Notes under the pieces: generated by a model
Told to the model about the DNA's origin: nothing
The model's input: only the letters and a program-made list of their open reading frames with translations
The model's database searches: none
DNA from: Bin5 sp965242905
GTDB taxonomy: Bacteria; Chloroflexota; Anaerolineae; Caldilineales; Caldilineaceae
Length of the DNA: 64,000 nt
Assembly (NCBI GenBank): GCA_965242905.1
Contig: CBDETM010000002.1
Coordinates: forward strand, 558,001 to 622,000
Direction of reading: 5' to 3'
Shown here: one piece after another, positions 26,161-35,321 of the stretch
How positions within the stretch are numbered: the first letter of the stretch is position 1
Layout of the letters: every line of letters begins with the position of its first letter
Translations under genes and position numbers: made by a program

Positions 26161-28470
26161 TCAGTTGGCTTCGCCCAGATGGAGTCGGGCGATTGTTTTC
26201 TCCGGTTCCCAGACGCCAAGCTCGACAGTGGGTTGCAATGATTCGAAGTCATAGACGACCAGTCGCAGTTCATAGTCGCCGGGAAGGAGCTCGTCAGGCA
26301 GTTCAGCCAGATGCAAGGTATCGACCACTTCCTCAGCCATCCAGCCGCTGGTCGGCGCATGGTCGGTCGACCTGAACAGAACATGGTCCCCTTGGTAGAC
26401 CCTCTTTCCTTCAGCATCGTGAAGGCGCAGGGAAATCGAATAGTCGATTTCCAACCCGGGCGCTGTACTCCATCGCAGGGCCACCCAGAGGGAACGACTC
26501 TGTTTCAGGTTGAAATGTTGCTGTTGGGAGTCCAATTGCTCCTCGCCTTGGGCCAGCGCGAACCCATGGAGTCCTATGCCGCGATCGTATTGGACTGACA
26601 GCGGTTCCAGGTCGTCGAAGAACGCCCAAGGACGAGACAGGTCAACATCGGCGTAAGTGTGGATCCGAAAGGCAGGGTACTCCTCGCTTCCCAGGTAACG
26701 TCCATACTTGCCAAGTAGAACAACAAAGCGTTCAGTCTCGTAGTGGGACCAGTTCGCCCCGCTGTCGTCGTGCCAGTCCACAATGTTCACCGCCGATACG
26801 TTTTCCATTGCCGACAGTGTAGACACGGTCTCCTCAGTCAGGTTGGGCCTACCCAAGTAAACGACATGGGCCGGCGCCGCATTTTGATCCAAATACTCGA
26901 AACTGTGATGCCACGTGTAACTGGGAATCAAATAGGCCGCTTCTGCGGGGGCCGTGCGCGCGTTCACCACCTGAGACAGCTCTTGCCACTGCGTCGAATA
27001 CAGTTGCTCGATTCCCGTGGCGACGTCGGCCCATTTGAGGAAATATGTACGGTAAGAGAGTACACCCTGAATCAAAATCAGGCCGCCGACAACAAGGCCA
27101 AGAGCGAGCGGGGCACTCGCTGCATCATTGACCCAGACGTGGGTACTCCCAGCAGTTGGGCTGGCGGTGTTTTTCGATCGATTGAGACTGAGCAGTGTGA
27201 CCGTCGCGTGAACAAGACGAGAAAGAGGACGGAACCGGACCGTCCCCCAGACGCCGACGCCGATAAGCAGGTAGATGGCCGGCACCGCGCCGATCAAGCG
27301 CAACGAATTTGGGAAGTTATGATCTCTAGATAGCATTGCTGGCAGAAGCATGACCACCAGCCAAGAGAGCATCAGGCGATTCTGGGGCCGTCGCCAGTGC
27401 CACAGTGAGATTCCGGCACCGAGCCAGAAGAAGAATGCTTCCAAAGCGTTCAAGAGCGGTTGGCCAGGCAGATTCTGGCGCGGGTTCGGATCGCCGCTAA
27501 AGCCAAAGATCAGAAGATGGCCCCACACGTTGTCGAGAAGGGCCCCCAGCGGATCTCCCTGGCTTGTGCCGCGCCGAAAGACTGAGATTTGACCGCTGCG
27601 ATAGAGGAAGTCTTCGGGATGCAGAGCAAAATAGACGAGAATCGGGGCGGCCACCAGTGCGGCCACGCCCACGAAAAGACCGACCCACGGCAGTTCGTGC
27701 CTGATGCGAGAAAGGAGCCGAGTCGAGTGGTAAGCGACAGTTCCCAGCTCGCCTCCTTCTGCTGCGTACTTTCGCCAAGGCCAAGGAAACAGCAGACTCA
27801 GACCAAAGAACAGGAAGAGTAAAGGAGCAAACCGCGCTGCAATGTATGTGTAAGGCAGTAACCCGGCGCACAGTCCCGCCAGCGCGATCCGCCACCAGAC
27901 GCGTTGCCTCCATCCCCACCAGAGCAGGGCAATGCAGAGCGAAAGCAGGAGAGGCAGAAAATTCGCTCTGTAAGCCGTGCGGCCGATGACCGTCAGGCCG
28001 AATGAGACTGCCAGAAGGCCAGCTCCTACGCCGCCGACAAGGAGACCGCGCCAAGGTGTCTCTTGTTGGCTATCATCGTCACGTCCATAGAGCAGCCACC
28101 CCAACCAGAATACGACAAAGACTGTACCCGCACTGGCCAGAGCAGTGGGCAGACGAACGGCCAGGACAGTCGTCCCAAATAAGGAAGTCGTAAGGGCCAC
28201 GGCGTAGACGATCAGCCCTTCACGCCCATTGTTTTCGGTAAAATAGACGGCGTGTTCGCCTTGCAGTACGTGGAGAGCGTCAACGCCGTGCGCCCCTTCA
28301 TCGTTATAGAGCCTAGGCGGCAGTTCGCTCAAGCGTTGCAGGCGCAGCAACACAACGGCCAGTGTCAGAGCAACGAGTATCGCCCCGGTAACCCAGACCA
28401 GCCTGAGGCGTTCGTTTTGTCTCGTCCCGGTTTCCTTAGCGCTTTGCCCCGAGGATATGGTTTCAGTCAT
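26161..28470 (-). CDS. GT39-like polytopic membrane glycosyltransferase
   Basis: A 769-residue membrane protein. The first 500 residues contain roughly ten or more hydrophobic segments. An acidic pair lies in the first extracytoplasmic loop (N56-D57-E58 in LYNDEGAHG), the hallmark of the ArnT/PMT (GT39/GT83) superfamily that transfers sugars from polyprenyl phosphate. The remaining 270 residues form a soluble, probably extracytoplasmic domain with beta-rich segments (WVALRWSTAPGLEIDYSISLRLHD, DYELRLVVYDF). It likely glycosylates a lipid, protein or polymer on the outer face. No clear ribosome site is visible at the chosen Met, so the start could be slightly downstream. Confidence 0.8.
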   Translation of the reverse strand: MTETISSGQSAKETGTRQNERLRLVWVTGAILVALTLAVVLLRLQRLSELPPRLYNDEGAHGVDALHVLQGEHAVYFTENNGREGLIVYAVALTTSLFGTTVLAVRLPTALASAGTVFVVFWLGWLLYGRDDDSQQETPWRGLLVGGVGAGLLAVSFGLTVIGRTAYRANFLPLLLSLCIALLWWGWRQRVWWRIALAGLCAGLLPYTYIAARFAPLLFLFFGLSLLFPWPWRKYAAEGGELGTVAYHSTRLLSRIRHELPWVGLFVGVAALVAAPILVYFALHPEDFLYRSGQISVFRRGTSQGDPLGALLDNVWGHLLIFGFSGDPNPRQNLPGQPLLNALEAFFFWLGAGISLWHWRRPQNRLMLSWLVVMLLPAMLSRDHNFPNSLRLIGAVPAIYLLIGVGVWGTVRFRPLSRLVHATVTLLSLNRSKNTASPTAGSTHVWVNDAASAPLALGLVVGGLILIQGVLSYRTYFLKWADVATGIEQLYSTQWQELSQVVNARTAPAEAAYLIPSYTWHHSFEYLDQNAAPAHVVYLGRPNLTEETVSTLSAMENVSAVNIVDWHDDSGANWSHYETERFVVLLGKYGRYLGSEEYPAFRIHTYADVDLSRPWAFFDDLEPLSVQYDRGIGLHGFALAQGEEQLDSQQQHFNLKQSRSLWVALRWSTAPGLEIDYSISLRLHDAEGKRVYQGDHVLFRSTDHAPTSGWMAEEVVDTLHLAELPDELLPGDYELRLVVYDFESLQPTVELGVWEPEKTIARLHLGEAN

Positions 28471-28978
28471 TCAATGTAATCTACACACCTTCTGGTATGA
28501 ATTAACAGCTATCAAATCTACTCTCGGACTTTCTTAAGAATCCAAGATACATGGGGATGAATTGCGCTGAACGCACTCGGGCAAGCATCTGTTATCGTCT
28601 TCAGTGCACACCAATGTCACCTCGGGCATCCGATTCCCTGGTTTACTTGTGGAATCTGAGCGTTGGCGTCACATCTGGCCAGAAGCAACTGGCGGCTGCA
28701 GGGAGGGTGAACAAGGGGGATCAGGCGTTGTGCCGGGTTTTCGAGCAGTTCGGATGGCCCGACGAGAAAGTCGAGCTTTATGTCATCCATAGCAGACTTC
28801 TGGCTGGCGTGATCGCGGGCAATGCGGCTCCTTGCGCGTACTTACGCGATTCCAAGAGGCAAAATATATTTTCTGCTCTTCACGGGACTGGAGGGTTGCC
28901 CAGCGGATACAGAGTCCATGAGGGGGGCGAGAGAACAGGAGCGAATGTCATCTGACCATGTCGAGGCCGCGATAGCCA
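28471..28978. other. Intergenic region, about 500 bases, no gene seen
   Basis: Plus-strand frames here (for example 28551-28955) lack a ribosome site and a recognisable product. The minus strand has no long frame. The region separates the membrane glycosyltransferase from the end of the large minus-strand catabolic run. Confidence 0.5.
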
Positions 28979-30085
28979 CTACGGCAGACTCTTGTCATGA
29001 TGGCTGAGCTGTTCTGTGCCGTCGGCGGTGACAAGGAAGGCATCTTCCAGGCGAATGGCGGTTACGCCCGGGATATAGATACCCGGTTCCAGCATAATCA
29101 CATTGCCTTCCTGGAATTGCTCCTGGTTGTAGGGGACGATCCGGGGCGCTTCGTGGCCGGTCAGACCGATTCCGTGGCCGGTGTGGTGAGGATAAACGTC
29201 GTAACCGCCAGAAGCCATGAAGCTGCGTACTTTGGCGTCCACTTCCATCGCTACCTCGCCCGGGCGAATGAGAGAGACTGCATAGGCGAGGGCTTCCTCG
29301 ACGAATTTGTGCAAGTCTACCTGCTGGGCTGTTGGCTGTTCGGCATAGTAGGTAGCGCAACTGTCGGTCCAGTAGCCGTCAACCACGACGCTCAGATCGA
29401 GAATGAAGGAGTCGTTAGCGATGATCTCAAAGTCCAGGGGCGCGGCGCTCATGTTCCCCGGTCTGTGGCCGACGATGCAGTCATTGCCCATCTGCATCCA
29501 TTTGCCTGCCTCGCGCTCCACAGCCGACTGCACTTCGGTCCAGACGTCGATTTCGCGCTGGCCCAGACGCACGGCTTTGCGGCCGGCTTCGTGACCGATG
29601 GTTGTCAGGCGGAAGCCCTCGCGAATGCGGGCCAATTCCTCCTCGGTTTTAACCGCACGCAGCGGCAAAAGCCAGCCTTCGAGCGACAGAGGTTCACTGC
29701 CCGGCAACGCCTCGCGGAGCGCTTGCCACAGGCCCAGAGTCAAGCTCTTTTCCTCGGCACCAACCTGACCGGAAAGCCCATTGACGCCGGCAACAAGCTC
29801 CCGCAGTGCTTCGGCCAGCCGGGCGGGAGCGTCGATCGGCTGTTGAATCGTATAACCGACAATCGGAATGTACGCGCAACCGGTTTCGTCGCCGAAAATG
29901 GAGGCTTCGCCATATCCTTCATCGGCCAGCAGGGTGAAGTTGCCGCGCTCGAAGAGGACCAGGGCTGGCGGGGACAGATGCAGACCTGTCAGCCAGCGAA
30001 CACTGTCGATATCAGAGAAGAGCGCCAGTTCGACACCGGCTTCTTCAAGCATCCGGGTCGTCCGCTGTCTTTGCTGTTCGTGCAT
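28979..30085 (-). CDS. M24 family metallopeptidase (Xaa-Pro peptidase-like)
   Basis: A 368-residue protein with a creatinase-like N-terminal domain and a C-terminal pita-bread domain. The five dinuclear metal ligands are visible in order: Asp and Asp in VVVDGYWTDSCA, His in HHTGHGIGL, Glu in MLEPGIY and Glu in RLEDAFLV. It therefore should be a working Mn/Co enzyme, cleaving Xaa-Pro peptides or hydrolysing a creatine-like compound; many catabolic clusters carry such proteins with unclear roles. It is the last gene of the minus-strand run that starts at 39596, 87 bases after the aldolase. Confidence 0.87.
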   Translation of the reverse strand: MHEQQRQRTTRMLEEAGVELALFSDIDSVRWLTGLHLSPPALVLFERGNFTLLADEGYGEASIFGDETGCAYIPIVGYTIQQPIDAPARLAEALRELVAGVNGLSGQVGAEEKSLTLGLWQALREALPGSEPLSLEGWLLPLRAVKTEEELARIREGFRLTTIGHEAGRKAVRLGQREIDVWTEVQSAVEREAGKWMQMGNDCIVGHRPGNMSAAPLDFEIIANDSFILDLSVVVDGYWTDSCATYYAEQPTAQQVDLHKFVEEALAYAVSLIRPGEVAMEVDAKVRSFMASGGYDVYPHHTGHGIGLTGHEAPRIVPYNQEQFQEGNVIMLEPGIYIPGVTAIRLEDAFLVTADGTEQLSHHDKSLP

Positions 30086-30172
30086 TGTGACTCTACGTCC
30101 TTGTCCTCGGTTTCATGGCCAGCGATGTCGAGAAACGGTCCAAGCTTCGGCGAATGGAGACCAATATTGATT

Positions 30173-31054
30173 CTACCACGGCATCTGGCGCTTGGAATAC
30201 TCCCTGCCGATGCGGGCCGCCTCCTCTGTTGCCGAGCCGACCATCACGCCTTCATCGATGCGTTCGACAACGTCGTGGGGGCGCACGCCGTTGAGGAAGA
30301 AGACGCCGGCCTCATCGCAGGCCGCCTTCACGCGAGCACGGGCGGCGCCCATCTCCTGGGGATAGGGCGGGTCGTGAGCGTCGGGATGGCCGAGGCTCAT
30401 GCCCATGTCGCCCGGTCCCCACTCGGCGAAGGCGATGCCGGGCACTGCGGCGCTGGCTTCGGCGTTCGCCAGGGCGCGTTTGTTCTCGATCTTGAGGCCG
30501 AGCATGATTTCGCCTTCGGGATTTAACGGCCACACGTCTGCCTTGTCGACGTACTCCTGAGGCGTCACGCCCCAGATCTCAGCAGCCATGGACTGTCCTC
30601 CGGCCCCCCTTCTTCCCTGGGTCAGCCCGTTGGGGCCGTCGGAGAGACCGATATCGTGGACGGGATAGCGGGAGGACTCGACGAAGACACGGACGGCGCC
30701 GGGGGTCTCGGCGTGGCAAAGCAGGATTCCGTGAACGCCGCGGGCGAGGACCTGTTTGACCATCCAGGCGTTGGCCCGCATCACATTTTCGTCGGTGCCG
30801 TCGGTTGGCAAGGTGCAGATGACCGTGGGCGTCCTGTGTCCGCTTCGGGTCTCGCCGGCATCGGCCAGCCCGCGCATGAATTCGCCAAGTCCGACGGGAT
30901 TGAAGGCGCCATGCTCGAACTCCACCATCAGATAGTCGGCCCAGGTGTCTCTGTGGGCGGTACCGTTTTCGTAGGTCAAGCCACCGCGTACACCAGTGTA
31001 ATAGACGGGTTGTCCGGCCTCCAGCAGTTCGATTGCTCGGTTAATGCGCGGCAT
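30173..31054 (-). CDS. HpcH/HpaI family class II aldolase
   Basis: A 293-residue pyruvate-type aldolase or citrate-lyase-beta-like protein with GAGGAAA before the start. Metal-binding Glu (GLKIENKRAL) and Asp (WGPGDMGMSLG) are in place, with the EHGAFNP segment near the N-terminus where the family's catalytic His lies. The family cleaves 2-keto-3-deoxy acids to pyruvate and an aldehyde; RhmA, acting on 2-keto-3-deoxy-L-rhamnonate, is a member, which links this gene to the RhmD-like enzyme at 17763. It follows the set 2 E2 gene by 45 bases, so it is probably co-transcribed with that complex. Substrate inferred. Confidence 0.85.
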   Translation of the reverse strand: MPRINRAIELLEAGQPVYYTGVRGGLTYENGTAHRDTWADYLMVEFEHGAFNPVGLGEFMRGLADAGETRSGHRTPTVICTLPTDGTDENVMRANAWMVKQVLARGVHGILLCHAETPGAVRVFVESSRYPVHDIGLSDGPNGLTQGRRGAGGQSMAAEIWGVTPQEYVDKADVWPLNPEGEIMLGLKIENKRALANAEASAAVPGIAFAEWGPGDMGMSLGHPDAHDPPYPQEMGAARARVKAACDEAGVFFLNGVRPHDVVERIDEGVMVGSATEEAARIGREYSKRQMPW

Positions 31055-31099
31055 TCAGTTTCCTCGCTCTGAATTGTAGTCTATGTGTCGCTGGCGAAT

Positions 31100-32407
31100 C
31101 TATAGCGCGCGCAGCGGTTCTTCGATCATGTCTACCAGGGCTTCAAAGAACTGGGCGGCACGGACGCCGTCGACCGCACGGTGGTCGCAGGAGAGGGTCA
31201 AGGTCATCATGGGGCGCACGGCGGGCTGCCCGTCCACTGCGACGACTCGGTCGGCGATGCGGCCCACGGCCAGAATGGCGGCCTGGGGCGGGTTGACGAT
31301 GGCGTTGAAGGCGTCTACGCCGAACATGCCCAGGTTGCTGATGGTAAAGGTACCGCCTGCGAAGTCGGTGGGTTGCAGGCCGCCGCTGCCGGCGCGGGCG
31401 ACCAGGTCGGCCCTGCGGTCGGCGATCTCTTCGACGCGCAGGCGGTCTGCGCTGTGAACCACGGGCACGAGCAGCCCGTCTTCGACGGCGACGGCCAGGC
31501 CGACGTTGATCTCCGGAACGGTGACGATATTGCCGTCATCCCAATAGGCGTTGAGGCGTGGAAAACGGGCCAGTGAGAGTGCGGCCAGCTTTGTGAGCAG
31601 ATCCGTGTATGTGATCGTTGCCCCGTCCGCGGTGTTGGCGTTGAGAATCGTGCGCCAATTGATCAATTGGTCTGCATGTACCTCCCGCACCAGGTAGAAA
31701 TGGGGCACGGAAGTCCAACTGCCCGTCAGGCGTTCGGCCATGATCTGCCACATACGGGAGACGGGCTGCACTTCGGATTCGATTGCTGCAGGGGCGGGCG
31801 CGGCGATGGCGGGGGCTTCCGGCAGCGGCTGTGCCGACAGGGGAACGTCGGCGGCAAGCACTGCTCCCTCGGGTCCGCTACCTGCGAGCGCTGCAAGGTC
31901 TATGCCACGCTCTCGAGCCAGCCGCCGCGCTTTGGGCGAGGCGAGGACTCGCGTGCCGGAACTGGTGGAACGGATGTGAGCCTCGACGTCTTCCTTGGAG
32001 ATGCGGCCGCCAGTGCCCTGGACGTCTGCCAGATCGACACCGTGTTCGGCGGCGATGCGGGCGGCGACCGGGCTGGAGGGAAGAGGGGCTGCCGGGCCTG
32101 TTTCCACTGCGGGCATTTCTTTGGGTTCAGCCGCTGCAGGCGCTGCGGGGGCTGTGGGAATCTCCTCCCCCTCGGCTGCGATCAGCCCGATCACCTGGCC
32201 GACTGGAATTTCATCGCCTTCCTGTGCGGTCACGGCGGTCAGGAGGCCGGAGGCGGGCGCTTCAACCTGCACGTCAACCTTATCGGTGGCCACCTCCATG
32301 AGCGGCTCGCCTTGGGTAACCATCTCGCCTTCTTTTTTGAGCCAACGCAGCAAGACACCCTCGTCCTGGGCCATCCCCAGAGCCGGCATTATCACTTCTT
32401 TGGGCAT
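31100..32407 (-). CDS. Dihydrolipoamide acyltransferase E2 with two subunit-binding domains (set 2)
   Basis: A 435-residue E2 with AAGGGGGA before the start. Order: lipoyl domain (about 1-78, lipoylated K43 in VATDKVDV); Ala/Pro-rich linker; two tandem peripheral-subunit-binding domains (SSPVAARIAAEHGVDL and ASPKARRLARERGIDL); and a catalytic domain ending with CDHRAVDGVRAAQFF, which holds the active-site His and Asp. The duplicated binding domain matches the set 1 E2, although the two sequences differ considerably. It transfers acyl groups from E1 to CoA. It lies 55 bases downstream of E1-beta. No E3 gene is present in the run. Confidence 0.92.
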   Translation of the reverse strand: MPKEVIMPALGMAQDEGVLLRWLKKEGEMVTQGEPLMEVATDKVDVQVEAPASGLLTAVTAQEGDEIPVGQVIGLIAAEGEEIPTAPAAPAAAEPKEMPAVETGPAAPLPSSPVAARIAAEHGVDLADVQGTGGRISKEDVEAHIRSTSSGTRVLASPKARRLARERGIDLAALAGSGPEGAVLAADVPLSAQPLPEAPAIAAPAPAAIESEVQPVSRMWQIMAERLTGSWTSVPHFYLVREVHADQLINWRTILNANTADGATITYTDLLTKLAALSLARFPRLNAYWDDGNIVTVPEINVGLAVAVEDGLLVPVVHSADRLRVEEIADRRADLVARAGSGGLQPTDFAGGTFTISNLGMFGVDAFNAIVNPPQAAILAVGRIADRVVAVDGQPAVRPMMTLTLSCDHRAVDGVRAAQFFEALVDMIEEPLRAL

Positions 32408-32462
32408 GCAATCCCCCTTTTTTGGGCGTCCTCAGTTTGATTTACCGGTACGGTGGGCTGTC

Positions 32463-33491
32463 TTAACCGCACAGGGATTTGGCCGTCTCGACGACGTAGT
32501 CGGCGTTTGGGATGGTCAGGTCTTCCATCGCTGGAGAGAACGGAACCGGTACGTTCATGGCGCCAATGCGCTTAACCGGAGCATCGAGATAGTAAAATGC
32601 GCCGTCGGCGATGACTGATGCAATTTCACCGGTGACGCCGTACTGACTGTAGCCTTCATCCAGGACAAGCGCTCGACTGGTCTTTTGCGCGGATTGGATC
32701 AAAGCCTGGGTGTCGAGGGGGTTCGTAGTGCGGGGATCAATCAACTCGGCACTAATTCCTATGGAATCCAACTTTTCTGCCGCCTCCAGGGCGACATAGA
32801 CCATTGAACTGGTGGCAACGATAGTGATATCCTCGCCCGTACGCTTTACATCTGCCTGGCCGAGAGGGAGGGTGTATTCCTCTTCAGGTACGGGGCCCTT
32901 CTCCTGGTAGAGCATCTTGTCTTCGAAGATAACGACGGGATTGTCGTCGCGGATGGCGCTCTTCATCAAACCCTTGGCGTCGTACGGGGTGGCGGGCATG
33001 GCAACCTTCAGGCCGGGAATGTGGCTGAAGAGCGCGTGCAGGGACTGGCTGTGCTGGGCGGCGGAGCGGCGACTGGCCCCCAGGGTCGTCCGCAGGACCA
33101 TGGGCACTTTGAGCTTGCCGCCGGACATGTAATGTGTCTTGGCGGCCTGATTGATCAGTTGGTCCATCACCAGAGTCGTGAAGTCGCCGAACATGATGTC
33201 GACGATAGGGCGCATGCCGGTGATGGCCGCGCCGACGCCGATGCCGGCGATTCCCGCTTCGGAAATGGGTGAATCGATGACGCGTTCGGGGCCGAATTCG
33301 TCCAACAGGCCGACGAGAACCTTGAAGACGGAGCCGGCCGCGGCCACGTCTTCACCAATGAGAAATATGTTTTGGTCGCGTGCCATTTCTTCGGCAATGG
33401 CTTCGCGAATGGCTTCCCCGAATGTGATCTCGCGCTCACCCGGTGCGTGGATGGCAGGGCTGCGACGGGTTCCGTTTTCATGCGTAGACAT
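32463..33491 (-). CDS. 2-oxoacid/acetoin dehydrogenase E1 beta subunit (set 2)
   Basis: A 342-residue transketolase-like beta chain. The frame extends to 33554, but ATG 33491 has GAGGTG 8 bases upstream and overlaps the E1-alpha stop by 14 bases, indicating coupled translation. Signature segments are EITFGEAIREAIAEEM, IGEDVAAAGS, DSPISEAGIAGIGVGAAITGMRPIVDIMF, LRTTLGASRRSAAQHSQ and SAELIDPRTTNPLD. It resembles PDH/AcoB E1-beta. It combines with the alpha chain at 33478 to form the TPP-dependent decarboxylating unit of set 2. Confidence 0.92.
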   Translation of the reverse strand: MSTHENGTRRSPAIHAPGEREITFGEAIREAIAEEMARDQNIFLIGEDVAAAGSVFKVLVGLLDEFGPERVIDSPISEAGIAGIGVGAAITGMRPIVDIMFGDFTTLVMDQLINQAAKTHYMSGGKLKVPMVLRTTLGASRRSAAQHSQSLHALFSHIPGLKVAMPATPYDAKGLMKSAIRDDNPVVIFEDKMLYQEKGPVPEEEYTLPLGQADVKRTGEDITIVATSSMVYVALEAAEKLDSIGISAELIDPRTTNPLDTQALIQSAQKTSRALVLDEGYSQYGVTGEIASVIADGAFYYLDAPVKRIGAMNVPVPFSPAMEDLTIPNADYVVETAKSLCG

Positions 33492-34470
33492 GCTGGTCCA
33501 CCTCGCTTTCACTGGGGAAAGAGGCCTCTTCGGCGAAGGCAACTGCGTCGTCAACGGCGGTCTTCACTTCCTGGCGGATTCGCTCCAAGACATCCTCTTC
33601 GGCCTGCTTACTTTTCAGCAACCAGTCCTCGAGAAGCGTCAGCGGGTCGCGCTTGGCCCATTCGGCTTCCTCTTCGCGAGTGCGGTACGGGCGGTCGATA
33701 TCGCCGACGTGGTGCCCGCGGAACCGATAGGTGTTGCAGACGAGGAAGGCCGGACCGCCTCCTTTGCGTGCGCGGTCGATGACAAGGCGGGCGGTGGCAT
33801 GGACGGTGCGAATGTCCTGGCCGTCGATAGCCTGCGCATGGACGCCAAAACCTGTGGCTCGGCCGACCATGGAGCCGGCCGCGGCCTTGGAGTTGTGCGT
33901 ATACTCGCCATACTGGTTGTTTTCGCAGACATAGATTACGGGCAGCTTCCAGAGTTGGGCCATGTTCATCGATTCGTACAGTAGCCCCTGTCCCAAGGCA
34001 CCGTCGCCGAAGAAGCAGACCGAAACCTGATCGGTTCCGCGCAGCTTGATGGACATGCCGGCGCCGGTGGCGATGCCTGCGCTGCCGCCGACGATGCCAT
34101 TGGCGCCCAGGTTGCCGGTTTCCTGATCGGCGATGTGCATGGAGCCGCCTTTGCCGCGGCAGTAGCCGGCTTCCTTGCCCAAGAGTTCGGCGAACATTTT
34201 GTCCAGCGCGGCGCCCTTGGCCAGGCAGTGACCGTGGCCGCGGTGGGTGCTGGTGATGTAGTCGTCCTGGCGCAGGGCTTCGCAGACGCCGACGGCGATC
34301 GCTTCCTCGCCGATGTAGAGGTGGGTGATGCCCGGCATGCGGGCGCTGGTGTAGAGATCGTTGGCCGTTTCCTCGAAGGTGCGAATCTTGACCATCTGCT
34401 CATAGGCCTGGAGCCAATGTTCGGCGTCCAGATCAGGTAGGCTCGGGTTGGTATCGTTCGTTTCACTCAT
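33478..34470 (-). CDS. 2-oxoacid/acetoin dehydrogenase E1 alpha subunit (set 2)
   Basis: A 330-residue TPP-binding alpha chain with GGGGTGA before the start. The TPP motif GDGALGQGLLYES, with Asn in CENNQYGEY, is complete. The loop region TYRFRGHHVGDIDRPYRTREE and GYCRGKGGSMH are typical of PDH/acetoin dehydrogenase E1-alpha. It follows the SDR gene by 28 bases and overlaps E1-beta. Paralogous to the gene at 10527 but clearly divergent, so the two sets probably act on different substrates. Confidence 0.92.
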   Translation of the reverse strand: MSETNDTNPSLPDLDAEHWLQAYEQMVKIRTFEETANDLYTSARMPGITHLYIGEEAIAVGVCEALRQDDYITSTHRGHGHCLAKGAALDKMFAELLGKEAGYCRGKGGSMHIADQETGNLGANGIVGGSAGIATGAGMSIKLRGTDQVSVCFFGDGALGQGLLYESMNMAQLWKLPVIYVCENNQYGEYTHNSKAAAGSMVGRATGFGVHAQAIDGQDIRTVHATARLVIDRARKGGGPAFLVCNTYRFRGHHVGDIDRPYRTREEEAEWAKRDPLTLLEDWLLKSKQAEEDVLERIRQEVKTAVDDAVAFAEEASFPSESEVDQHVYA

Positions 34471-34498
34471 AGCGTCACCCCATTGTTAAACCGGATTC

Positions 34499-35305
34499 TT
34501 ACCAGTGCATGACCCAGCCACTGTCAACGTTAACGGCCTGGCCGGTGATATTGCGGGCGTGTTCCGAGGCCAGGAAGACTACGGTGGAGGCGATTTCCTC
34601 CTGGGAAACCAGGCGGCCCAGTACTGCCAAGCGGCCGATCTTCTCGGTACACCATTCTTCGTAGGTTGGTCTTTCGTCCTCCGGCATGTCGGCGATGGAA
34701 AACTTGTGGATGCGCCTCTGGAGGGGCGTGTCGACCATGCCGGGACAGATTGCGTTGGCACGTATATTGTAGGGGGCAAAATCCTTAGCGGCAATTTGCA
34801 TGAAGCTGAGCACGGCGGCCTTGGAGACGCTGTAGGGGGGATCGGTCTGGGAGCCGATCTGTCCGGATACGGAGGAGAAAAAGAGGAATGTGCCCTGGCG
34901 CCGGGCGATCATCGGCTCGTAGAAGGCGTGGGCGGTGTTGACGGCGCCGAGGACGTTGACTTCGTGGACGCGGGGCCAGTCGGAGGGCTCCAGGTTCCAG
35001 AAGGGGAAGCCGCCTTTGCCTGAATCGATGCCGACTGTGAAGACAACGTGGCGTACTGGACCGAGCTCCTTTTCAACGCGGGTCGCGGCGGCCTGCAGCG
35101 CGGCAAAATCGGTGACATCCACCTGCTCGGAAAAGGTTTCGACGCCGTGAGAGGCGGATTCCTGGGCCACATCACCCACGACCGGGTCGCGGTCGAGCAG
35201 TGCAACGGCGGCGCCTTCGGCTGCGAAGGTCTTGGCGATCATGCGGCCCATTCCGTTGGCGCCGCCGACAACGACGGCGACCTGACCTGCGAGTTCCAGA
35301 TTCAT
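34499..35305 (-). CDS. Short-chain dehydrogenase/reductase next to E1 set 2
   Basis: A 268-residue SDR. ATG 35305 is chosen over 35341 because AGAGGAAGG lies just upstream. The coenzyme motif VVGGANGMG (residues 12-20) and D38 suggest NAD. The catalytic Ser (S144/S145), Tyr (Y158) and Lys (K162, in YSVSKAA) are intact, unlike the SDR at 9657. It probably oxidises a hydroxyacid or deoxy-ketoacid hydroxyl to the ketone used by the adjoining E1/E2, by analogy with butanediol dehydrogenase beside acetoin dehydrogenase. The fragment of a DUF5615 toxin ends 16 bases upstream of its start. Confidence 0.88.
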   Translation of the reverse strand: MNLELAGQVAVVVGGANGMGRMIAKTFAAEGAAVALLDRDPVVGDVAQESASHGVETFSEQVDVTDFAALQAAATRVEKELGPVRHVVFTVGIDSGKGGFPFWNLEPSDWPRVHEVNVLGAVNTAHAFYEPMIARRQGTFLFFSSVSGQIGSQTDPPYSVSKAAVLSFMQIAAKDFAPYNIRANAICPGMVDTPLQRRIHKFSIADMPEDERPTYEEWCTEKIGRLAVLGRLVSQEEIASTVVFLASEHARNITGQAVNVDSGWVMHW

Positions 35306-35321
35306 TACCTTCCTCTGCTGT

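Noticed and set aside
28551..28955. Plus-strand frame of 134 codons
   Set aside because: No ribosome site, no domain, atypical composition and isolated orientation.
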